26,319 nt of DNA, taken from the NCBI GenBank assembly GCA_964649195.1, contig CAZYPK010000062.1:1-26319 (forward strand), in the 5' to 3' direction. A model generated the notes under the pieces. That model saw only the letters and a list, made by a program, of their open reading frames with translations. It was not told the DNA's origin and made no database searches. Positions 1-5,895 of the stretch are shown piece after piece (the first letter of the stretch is position 1; each line of letters begins with the position of its first letter). Position numbers and translations under genes: made by a program. The DNA comes from JTS-RE9 sp964649195. Its GTDB lineage: Bacteria; Planctomycetota; Phycisphaerae; Phycisphaerales; Phycisphaeraceae.

Positions 1-2
1 CG

Positions 3-305
3 GCGCCATCGCGCGGCGGTCGCAGCGTCAAGCCCGCGAGGCCCGCAACAAGTTTGCAGGCGGTTTTCGCTCCCGTTCTCATCACCTTCGGCCTGCTCAC
101 GCTGGCGCCGGCGATCTGGGCGGTGCTGGTGCTGATGGGCGTCAAGGCGCCGATGCACGACGGGCAGGGCGCCGCCGGCATGGCGAAGCTGATGCTCGTC
201 TGCTGGCCGGTGTCGCTGGGCCTGCTCGCCGGCGGCGTCGTGGGCGTGGTGCAGACGGTGAAACAGAACAGGAAGATCAGGGAACAGGAGGCGGCGGGGA
301 GGTGA
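3..305 (+). CDS. Partial small membrane protein, 5' end cut by window edge
   Basis: This frame is open from the left edge to a TGA at 303-305. From about base 54 it encodes two hydrophobic segments (APVLITFGLLTLAPAIWAVL, then a stretch around MLVCWPVSLGLLAGG) and a basic tail, so it is probably a small inner-membrane protein with two helices. I do not recognise a family. A TTG at 54 is a possible internal start but has no clear ribosome binding site. An oddity is that bases 2-61 in the next frame read as a natural-looking basic leader (RRSQRQAREARNKFAGG). That leader would join the membrane part smoothly if one T were removed from the TTTT run at 64-67. The gene may therefore carry a frameshift, from sequencing or real. 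The coding call is reasonable; the 5' structure is uncertain. Confidence 0.55.
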   Translation, partial: APSRGGRSVKPARPATSLQAVFAPVLITFGLLTLAPAIWAVLVLMGVKAPMHDGQGAAGMAKLMLVCWPVSLGLLAGGVVGVVQTVKQNRKIREQEAAGR

Positions 306-317
306 GAATCTGAGTTC

Positions 318-354
318 GATCAGAGCCGCGACTCAACGAGTCGCGGACGTAAAC
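318..354 (+). repeat. CCGCGAC palindrome repeat, locus A arm 1
   Basis: This 37-nt arm is matched exactly, in reverse complement, by 485-521; a further 8 of 10 bases match beyond it (355-364 versus 475-484). Its core at 326-346 is a palindrome with stem CCGCGACTC / GAGTCGCGG and loop AAC. The core starts 20 nt after the stop of the upstream plus-strand gene, which suggests an RNA 3'-end or terminator-like role (inference). There is no U-tract. Confidence 0.85.
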
Positions 355-394
355 AGACTGAAGGGTCGTGACGCGGCGCGGTTGATCGACGGCC

Positions 395-429
395 TGTGTC
401 TTGTCTCTCGTCCCCTGTCTCCTGTTCTG
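395..429 (+). repeat. Heptamer array, TGTCYCC word family
   Basis: Five consecutive 7-mers in phase (TGTGTCT, TGTCTCT, CGTCCCC, TGTCTCC, TGTTCTG). The same word family occurs at 21141-21182 (complement), 21321-21341 and 22680-22707. No opposing arm is obvious here; the array lies inside the locus A inverted repeat. The rest of the 306-527 gap holds no gene that I can see. Confidence 0.7.
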
Positions 430-484
430 TATTCCACGGTTTTCGAGGCGTCTGATCTCCGCGCGATTTCCACTCCTTCAGGCC

Positions 485-521
485 GTTTACGTCCGCGACT
501 CGTTGAGTCGCGGCTCTGATC
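485..521 (-). repeat. CCGCGAC palindrome repeat, locus A arm 2
   Basis: Exact reverse complement of 318-354. The palindromic core is at 493-513. It lies 14 nt downstream of the stop of the minus-strand DUF433 gene, in the same sense relative to that gene as arm 1 is to the gene ending at 305. Confidence 0.85.
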
Positions 522-527
522 CCGAGC

Positions 528-743
528 TCAGTTCATGAACGGGGCGAGTCTCGACGCGAAGCGAAGGCATGCATCCACATCAGCGGCTTCCAGGTCAGGC
601 AACTCTTCAAGCACCTGTTCTCTGGTCAGCCCGTTGGCCAGAAGGTCAATCACATCCGAGACACGGATTCGCATGCCGCGAATACAAGGGCGTCCGCCGC
701 ATTGGTCGGGATCGACAGTGATGCGATCATTCAGTTGAGTCAT
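528..743 (-). CDS. DUF433 family antitoxin-like protein
   Basis: This 71-residue protein matches the DUF433 pattern. It opens with a strand-like ITVDPDQCGGRPCIRGMRIR segment, followed by VSDVIDLLANGLTREQVLEELPDL and a helix ending in ACLRFASRLAP. DUF433 proteins are winged-helix or VapB-like antitoxins, usually paired with a PIN-like (DUF5615) toxin encoded just downstream. Here the downstream sequence is the 222-bp repeat-filled gap, with no toxin gene, so the gene looks solitary. The start ATG at 743 has GGAG about 8 nt upstream. It follows the transaldolase gene by 42 bp and may be cotranscribed with it. Family assignment is confident; an active antitoxin role is not. Confidence 0.85.
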   Translation of the reverse strand: MTQLNDRITVDPDQCGGRPCIRGMRIRVSDVIDLLANGLTREQVLEELPDLEAADVDACLRFASRLAPFMN

Positions 744-785
744 GAAAAAACTCCAATGCGGCGACGTTCATCACGTATGCCGGCT

Positions 786-1760
786 TCACACGCCCACCGC
801 GACGCCCATGCGCCTGGCGATCACGTCGTTGAGCTTCAACGCATCGGCATGGAAGCCGCGGATACCTTCGGCGAGTTTGTCGGTGGCCATCGCGTCTTCG
901 TTGTGGTGCCAGCGGAAGTTTTTCTCGTGCATGTCAACGCGCTGAAGGTCGCCGGCCCTGGCCTTGGCGACATCGAGCCTGGTTTCCAGCGTGCCTTCCT
1001 GCTTGGCGAGTTTTTCCAGCAGGTCAGGCGAGATGGTCAGCAGGTCGCAGCCGGCCAGATCAACGATCTGTTCCGTCTTGCGGAAGCTGGCGCCCATGAC
1101 CTCGGTCTTGTAGCCGAACTTCTTGTAGTAGTTGTAAATCCTGGTGACGGACGCGACGCCCGGATCCTCGGCGGCGGGAATGTCGGCCACGCCTTTGGAT
1201 TTCTTGTACCAGTCATAAATGCGGCCGACGAACGGGCTGATGAGCGTCACGCCCGCTTCGGCGCAGGCGACGGCTTGCGCGAAGGAAAACAGAAGCGTCA
1301 GGTTGCAGTGGATGCCTTCTTTTTCAAGCTGCTCAGCGGCCTTGATGCCTTCCCATGTGGAAGCGGTCTTGATAAGGATGCGCTTCTTGTCGATGCCGGC
1401 CTTCCGGTAGAGATCGATCAGGGCGTGGCCGCGCTCGATGGTGCCCTGGGTGTCGAAGGAGAACTGGGCGGGCACTTCGGTGGAGACGCGGCCTGGAATG
1501 ATCTTGAGAATCTCCAGGCCGAAGTTCACGCTCAGCTTGTCCACGCAGGCCGCGATCTTCGCATCCTTGTCGCCGGGCTGTCCCTCGGCATAACCGATCG
1601 CCTCATCGACCAGCGCCTGGTACTGCGGCATCTGCGCCGCCTTGAGAAGCAACGATGGATTGGTCGTGGCGTCCTGCGGCTTGTGGGCGCGAATGGCGTC
1701 GATATCGCCGGTGTCGGCCACGACGACGGTGACTTGGCGAAGCTGATCGAGAATGCTCAT
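786..1760 (-). CDS. tal: Transaldolase (TalB type)
   Basis: Transaldolase transfers a dihydroxyacetone unit between sedoheptulose-7-phosphate and glyceraldehyde-3-phosphate in the non-oxidative pentose phosphate pathway, in the cytoplasm. The 324-residue length fits the TalB class. Visible features are the N-terminal LDQLRQVTVVVADTGD with the catalytic-region Asp, DATTNPSLLLKA, the Schiff-base lysine in RILIKTASTWEG (about K131), HCNLTLLFSFAQAVACAEAG, and ISPFVGRIYDWYKK. The ATG at 1760 is preceded by AAGGAG at a 6-7 nt gap, the clearest ribosome binding site on the minus strand of this window. It lies downstream of mnmE, separated by a pair of inverted GA-hairpin repeats, so it probably has its own promoter. 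Confidence 0.97.
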   Translation of the reverse strand: MSILDQLRQVTVVVADTGDIDAIRAHKPQDATTNPSLLLKAAQMPQYQALVDEAIGYAEGQPGDKDAKIAACVDKLSVNFGLEILKIIPGRVSTEVPAQFSFDTQGTIERGHALIDLYRKAGIDKKRILIKTASTWEGIKAAEQLEKEGIHCNLTLLFSFAQAVACAEAGVTLISPFVGRIYDWYKKSKGVADIPAAEDPGVASVTRIYNYYKKFGYKTEVMGASFRKTEQIVDLAGCDLLTISPDLLEKLAKQEGTLETRLDVAKARAGDLQRVDMHEKNFRWHHNEDAMATDKLAEGIRGFHADALKLNDVIARRMGVAVGV

Positions 1761-1854
1761 GGATGGCTCCTTGTGGAACGGTTGTTTGATTCATTGTATC
1801 GGTTGATTGAGACCGCGTGCGGGGAAAGTGCGGAAAGATGCGGAGGATGACATC

Positions 1855-1899
1855 AAGCCCGATGGTGAGGCTTGTTCCGGGGGGCGAACCGTCGGGGTA
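1855..1899 (+). repeat. GA-apex hairpin repeat, long-loop variant
   Basis: Stem CCCGATGGT / ACCGTCGGG with the GA...GA apex of the family, but with an apical segment of about 21 nt where most copies have 12. It forms an inverted pair with 1923-1958 between tal and mnmE. Confidence 0.75.
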
Positions 1900-1922
1900 A
1901 GCAGCCATTCCTTGTCGCGTTG

Positions 1923-1958
1923 TACCCCGACGGTTCGCAAAGCCTCACCATCGGGCTT
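1923..1958 (-). repeat. GA-apex hairpin repeat
   Basis: Read on the minus strand it begins AAGCCC, has stem CCCGATGGT / ACCGTCGGG, apex GAGGCTTTGCGA, and ends GGGGTA. It starts 8 nt past the mnmE stop in the sense direction, so it could be a 3'-end structure for mnmE. No U-tract follows. Confidence 0.8.
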
Positions 1959-1966
1959 GGGGGCCG

Positions 1967-3331
1967 TTATTTTCCGATGCAGAACGTCGCAAAAACGCGG
2001 CCGATCACGTCATCAGGTGTCAGCGTGCCACCGAGGCCGGCGAGCTGATCGAGCGCGTTTCGCAACGCGCCGGCGATCAGTTCGACGTGTTCGATCGCCG
2101 GTGCATCGCGCTGCGAAACCAGCAGCGAGCGCGCGGCGGCCAGGTCGGCGCGGGCGCTGCGCAATGCAGCCTCGTGTCGCGGTTGCAGGGCCAGCATGTC
2201 GGCGGCGATGCTGATGGCGCGCTCGCCGAGCTTGAGTGCGATGGCCTGGCGAAGCTGGTCGAGACGGTGGCCCGTGCGGGCGCTGACTTGAATCACGTCG
2301 TTCCGATTCGCGGAAGGCTCATCCGCCACACACGGGAGCAGGTCGGCCTTCGTTCGCACGCGCAGCGTCGGGGTTGTCGGAGCCAGTGAATCAGGTGGCG
2401 CGAAATCACTTTCCGCATCGGCGATCAGGAGGATCAGGTCGGCGGATTGAATCGCCTGATGCGCCGCAGCCTGCATTTGCTCATCGATGGTCGAGCGCGG
2501 ATCATCGAGGCCGGCGATGTCGATGAGCATCACCTCCACGACTTCGCCGTTTCGATGGTCAAGCGACAGCGGCTCGGCGAGCAGGTCGCGCGTGGTGCCG
2601 GGCGCTTCGCTGACGACCGCCCGTTCACGGCCAAGCAGCACGTTGAAGAGCGTGCTCTTGCCCGCGCTGGGTTCACCCACGAGCACGATGCGAGGCAGGG
2701 CTTCGAGCGCCCCCCATGAACGGCTGTGGCGCAGCAGATCATCAAGCTGCGCTTCGATTGCCGCGAGATTCGCATCGAGCTGCGCGGGAGCGATGGGGAC
2801 GACATCATCCTGATCGGTGAAATCGATGCCTGCTTCGACGAGCGCGAGATTGGCGCCGATCGATTCGACAAGGTCGACGGCGAAGCGGCCCAGTTTTCCT
2901 TCGCGCAGCAGCGAGGCGGCCTGCAACTGGCTGTCACTGGTGGCCGCGATCGTGGCGGCGACGCCCTCGGCCTCGGTGAGATCGAGTTTGCCTGCAAGGT
3001 AGGCGCGGAAGGTGAACTCGCCCGGCTCGGCCAGGCGTGCGCCTTGCGCGATGATCCGATGAACGAGGCGATCGAGCAGGGCGGGATTGCCGGGGACTTG
3101 AAGCTCGGCGAGGTCCTGCCCGGTGTAGCTGCGCGGACCGGCGAAAAAGGTGAGCAGGGCGGGAAGTCCGCCATCGAGCAAACGACAGCAGGTCATGGTG
3201 CGATCGGCGAGATTCGCATCGGTGAGTCGCGTGAGGATCGATCGAGCGGAAGGCCCGCTGATGCGAATCAGCCCGCGCGGTGACCGGCCCGGCGGCGAAC
3301 TGACGGCGACGATGGTGTCATCGTGGGGCAT
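1967..3331 (-). CDS. mnmE: tRNA modification GTPase MnmE (TrmE)
   Basis: MnmE with MnmG installs the aminomethyl-type group on wobble uridine 34 of certain tRNAs. The protein has the N-terminal tetrahydrofolate-binding domain (TIVAVSSPPGRSPRGLIRISGP, and EPGEFTFRAYLAGKLDLTEAEG). It then has a helical domain holding an inserted G domain: G1 GEPSAGKST at about residue 220, EAPGTTRD, G3 DIAGL and G4 TKAD. The C terminus is the diagnostic FCIGK. G1 and G3 differ slightly from the usual GRPNAGKS and DTAGI/L. I chose the ATG at 3331 (454 residues) over the upstream ATG at 3361, because the upstream codons are translated heptamer repeat. GGAG inside the adjoining heptamer array is about 10 nt from this ATG. 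yidC lies upstream, the classic yidC-mnmE order. Confidence 0.95.
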   Translation of the reverse strand: MPHDDTIVAVSSPPGRSPRGLIRISGPSARSILTRLTDANLADRTMTCCRLLDGGLPALLTFFAGPRSYTGQDLAELQVPGNPALLDRLVHRIIAQGARLAEPGEFTFRAYLAGKLDLTEAEGVAATIAATSDSQLQAASLLREGKLGRFAVDLVESIGANLALVEAGIDFTDQDDVVPIAPAQLDANLAAIEAQLDDLLRHSRSWGALEALPRIVLVGEPSAGKSTLFNVLLGRERAVVSEAPGTTRDLLAEPLSLDHRNGEVVEVMLIDIAGLDDPRSTIDEQMQAAAHQAIQSADLILLIADAESDFAPPDSLAPTTPTLRVRTKADLLPCVADEPSANRNDVIQVSARTGHRLDQLRQAIALKLGERAISIAADMLALQPRHEAALRSARADLAAARSLLVSQRDAPAIEHVELIAGALRNALDQLAGLGGTLTPDDVIGRVFATFCIGK

Positions 3332-3341
3332 GGAAGGAAAG

Positions 3342-3508
3342 CTCCAAATCGCAATCACCAAATCTCAAACAAGCTCCAAACAAGGCGGAATCAAGGCGGA
3401 ATCAATTCAAAGGGCGGAAGCGCACAAGTTCGCCGTCCATTGGCAGGCCATTCGATGCCTTGCTTGAAATTTGGAGCTTGTTTGAGATTTGGTGATTGTG
3501 ATTTGGAG
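3342..3508. repeat. Inverted heptamer element upstream of mnmE
   Basis: The left arm 3342-3380 and right arm 3470-3508 are reverse complements over 39 nt with one mismatch, around an 89-nt loop. Both arms are built of 7-mers (CTCCAAA, TCGCAAT, CACCAAA, TCTCAAA; on the other arm TTTGGAG, TTTGAGA, TTTGGTG). The loop carries an 11-nt direct duplication (AAGGCGGAATC twice). The left arm ends 10 nt from the mnmE start codon and supplies its only SD-like GGAG. The 3332-3633 gap holds only this element and the nested hairpin beside it. Confidence 0.85.
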
Positions 3509-3542
3509 TTTTCGGCTTCGCCGGTTTAGGCAAAGGGGACTT

Positions 3543-3621
3543 CTGAATAACCCCCGATGTACCGTGTACCGTGAATCGGGGATCGCGAAGCCGCAAGCGG
3601 CTTGGGCGTGAGGTTATTCAG
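3543..3621 (-). terminator. Nested hairpin downstream of yidC, possible terminator
   Basis: A 10-bp outer stem (CTGAATAACC at 3543-3552 with GGTTATTCAG at 3612-3621) encloses two inner hairpins. One is CCCGAT / ATCGGG around two GTACCGT heptamers. The other is the palindrome AAGCCGCAAGCGGCTT at 3588-3603. The structure begins 12 nt after the yidC stop. No U-tract follows, so a role as an intrinsic terminator is uncertain; RNA stabilisation is equally possible. Confidence 0.45.
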
Positions 3622-3633
3622 GAATCCCAAAGG

Positions 3634-5751
3634 TCATTTTCTCTTCTTGTCGCCGGGTCGGTTGCCGCCGCGCATCTCGGATTTTCTCGCCTCCAGTTCC
3701 TTTTGTTTCGCTTCGACCATTTTCTGCATGCGATCGAAGAATCCGCCGGGCTTGGGAGCCTTCTTCTGGAAGAGCGTGCCTGCCTCCTCTTCGCGCTTGA
3801 TGTGTTTGCGGACGATGTAGCTATCGACGATGCCCGCCATCGATGAGGCCATGATGTAGAGCGTCAGCCCGCTGGGCGCCGAGTAGAAGAAGATGGGGAA
3901 GATCAGCGTCATCCACTTCATCATTTTCTGCTGCTGGGCCATCTGCTCGTTGGTCGGCGGCGGGGCGGTGAGCTTCTGCTGGAAGTAGAAGACGACCGCC
4001 ATCAGGATCGGGAGGATATTGAGCGAGTTGGTGATCTGAAGTCCGCACAGGGGGAGGGTGAAGCTGCCGTCGCCGAACTTGATGAAGTTGTCCGGCGCGG
4101 AGAGGTCCTGAAGGAATCCCCAGCCGCCCAAGACCTGGAAGATGCCCCAGAAGGCAGGCTCATGGCGAAGCTCGATGGCGCCGTACAGCATTGCGTAGAG
4201 CGCGATCCAGATGGGCATCTGAAGGAACATGGGCAGGCAGCCGAGGAAACCCATCGGGCTGACGTTGTGCTCGCGGTAGAGCCGCATCATTTCCTGCTGC
4301 TGCTTGGCGGGATCGCTCTTGTAGCGCTCCTTCATCTTGGCCATCTCCGGCTGGAGCTTGGCCATCTGCTTGCTCATCTTCGTCATGTTGATCTGCGCCT
4401 TCTTGGTGATCGGGTGCAGCAGCAGACGGACGACGAGCACGAGGATGATGATTGCAAATCCCCAGTCGAAGACGATGGCGTGGAGGATGCGCAGGAAGCC
4501 GAGGAGGAAGTTGGCCAGTCCCTGGAAGAGGCAGACGGTGCAGCCCATCTCGTAGCGGACCAGTTCGGCGCCCATGCTCATGACGGAGTAGGGTTCCTCG
4601 TTGAGGATCGTCTTGAGGCGCGGGCCTGCGTAAAGCGCGAGGTCGAAGCCCTGCTCCTCGCCGGGCTTGAGCGGCAGGGGGCGGGTGGTGAGCGTGAGCA
4701 TCAGGGCGCGGCGGTCGATCTTGTTGACGTTGTGGCCGATGATCTCCATGCCGATGGCCGGCTCAAAAATGTCGCCCATGTTCAGGCCGACGACGCGCAG
4801 CGTCTTGCCATCGGCGGTGACCGGCTTCACCGGCAGCGGGCGATGGACCACCGCGGTGAAGTAGCGATTGGTCATCGCGATCCAGAGCAGCTCGTTGGGT
4901 GTGGCGACATCCGCGTTGGGCCAGATCGATTTGCCATCATTCTGGTAGGCGTCCAGTGCCTTGATGCGGGCGTAATTGGTGTTCTTGGTGTAGGCGTAGT
5001 TGCGGTCCTTGTCGTAGTCGAGGTTGTAGTAACCGAGCACGATGTGGCGCGGGTCGCCCTGGTAGCTCTGCTCGCCTTCGACATCACCCTGGGCGTTCTG
5101 CTCCCAGACGAGCGAGAGCGGCTGATCGCTCAGGTTCTTGAACGAGGTCTTGCAGGTGACTTCATAAGCGGTGGCGTCGCGGCCCATCGCATAGGTTCGG
5201 GTGATGAGCAGGGCGGGCTTGCCGGCGCCATCGAGGATGGTGGCGCTGTAGCCGCCGTCGGCGATTTTGTCCCAGGCGACGGCGCCCAGGCCGACGCGGT
5301 GGGTTCCGTTGATGATGACGGCGCGGGCGGCAAAGGGGCGCTCGGCCGGGCCGGTGGTCAGCGGCGAATCATCGGGATGCCAGACGCCCTGGAGCACGGT
5401 GTAAGGCTCGGAGCCGGCGACAGACTTGCGATAGTCGGCGGTGTGAATCTCGTGGATGCTCGCGCCATAGCCGGAGAGGGCGACGCGCAGCTTGGCGTCA
5501 TCGAGCGAACCGAGCACGGAGGAGCCGGTCTGCGCCGCGGGCTTGACGGTGAAGGCGGGCGGAGTCGGCGGCGCGACGGGGACCGGGGCCGGGGGGGTAG
5601 GAGTTGTCGGCGCAGGCGTCTCGATGACCGGGGTCTTGGCGTCCTTGGCCGGCTCGGCGGGCTTCTCATCCGCGAAGGCGAAGAAGGGGAAAACGCTCAG
5701 CGCAAAGGCGGAGACAGCGAGCAAAACCAGCAATCTGGTCGGGTTTTTCAC
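3634..5751 (-). CDS. yidC: Membrane protein insertase YidC
   Basis: YidC inserts and folds inner-membrane proteins, alone or with SecYEG. The 705-residue protein has an N-terminal signal-anchor helix (LLVLLAVSAFALSVFPFFAF) and a Pro/Ala-rich linker. A periplasmic beta-sandwich domain of roughly 300 residues follows, then the conserved YidC/Oxa1 core with five helices. The core includes the conserved Arg in VVRLLLHPITKKAQ, the long coiled hairpin KMSKQMAKLQPEMAKMKERY, and SPMGFLGCLPMFLQMPIWIALY. The tail is strongly basic and ends KKRK, suited to ribosome contact. I chose a GTG start at 5751 because it begins right at the signal anchor and has GAGG about 9 nt upstream; an ATG at 5841 would add about 30 unlikely residues, partly from a terminator hairpin. 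Downstream of rseP, upstream of mnmE. Confidence 0.95.
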   Translation of the reverse strand: MKNPTRLLVLLAVSAFALSVFPFFAFADEKPAEPAKDAKTPVIETPAPTTPTPPAPVPVAPPTPPAFTVKPAAQTGSSVLGSLDDAKLRVALSGYGASIHEIHTADYRKSVAGSEPYTVLQGVWHPDDSPLTTGPAERPFAARAVIINGTHRVGLGAVAWDKIADGGYSATILDGAGKPALLITRTYAMGRDATAYEVTCKTSFKNLSDQPLSLVWEQNAQGDVEGEQSYQGDPRHIVLGYYNLDYDKDRNYAYTKNTNYARIKALDAYQNDGKSIWPNADVATPNELLWIAMTNRYFTAVVHRPLPVKPVTADGKTLRVVGLNMGDIFEPAIGMEIIGHNVNKIDRRALMLTLTTRPLPLKPGEEQGFDLALYAGPRLKTILNEEPYSVMSMGAELVRYEMGCTVCLFQGLANFLLGFLRILHAIVFDWGFAIIILVLVVRLLLHPITKKAQINMTKMSKQMAKLQPEMAKMKERYKSDPAKQQQEMMRLYREHNVSPMGFLGCLPMFLQMPIWIALYAMLYGAIELRHEPAFWGIFQVLGGWGFLQDLSAPDNFIKFGDGSFTLPLCGLQITNSLNILPILMAVVFYFQQKLTAPPPTNEQMAQQQKMMKWMTLIFPIFFYSAPSGLTLYIMASSMAGIVDSYIVRKHIKREEEAGTLFQKKAPKPGGFFDRMQKMVEAKQKELEARKSEMRGGNRPGDKKRK

Positions 5752-5807
5752 GTGCGATGGCCTCGTACAGGGGGGAGAAACGAGGGAGCAGTATAGGGAT
5801 GAACAGG

Positions 5808-5835
5808 AAACCCCGCCACAGGAGTGGCGGGGCTT
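5808..5835 (-). terminator. Strong GC hairpin between rseP and yidC
   Basis: A perfect 9-bp stem CCCCGCCAC / GTGGCGGGG (5811-5819, 5824-5832) with a 4-nt loop. On the minus strand it is followed by TTTCCTGTTC, a short T-rich tract, so it fits an intrinsic terminator for the dxr-rseP transcript. Confidence 0.6.
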
Positions 5836-5844
5836 TGCCAATTG

Positions 5845-5893
5845 CTGAATGTTGAAGACTGAATGCTGAAGTCTGAAAGCTGATGGCTGACCG
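5845..5893. repeat. Heptamer array, CTGAANN word family
   Basis: Seven consecutive in-phase 7-mers (CTGAATG, TTGAAGA, CTGAATG, CTGAAGT, CTGAAAG, CTGATGG, CTGACCG). The array ends 2 nt from the rseP stop codon. Single-armed; no opposite arm seen. Confidence 0.8.
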
Positions 5894-5895
5894 CT

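Noticed and set aside
318..521. CRISPR array from repeated palindromes
   Set aside because: Only two copies, in inverted orientation, without regular spacers or cas genes.
702..1850. 382-codon plus-strand open frame opposite the transaldolase gene
   Set aside because: It is a mirror of the tal codons; the protein lacks family features and tal is unambiguous.
1855..1958. Inverted repeats as the ends of an insertion sequence
   Set aside because: The space between the arms is only about 24 nt and encodes no transposase.
4162..5796. 544-codon plus-strand open frame opposite yidC
   Set aside because: Low-complexity Val/Asp/Gly-rich translation typical of an antisense high-GC frame; yidC is clear.
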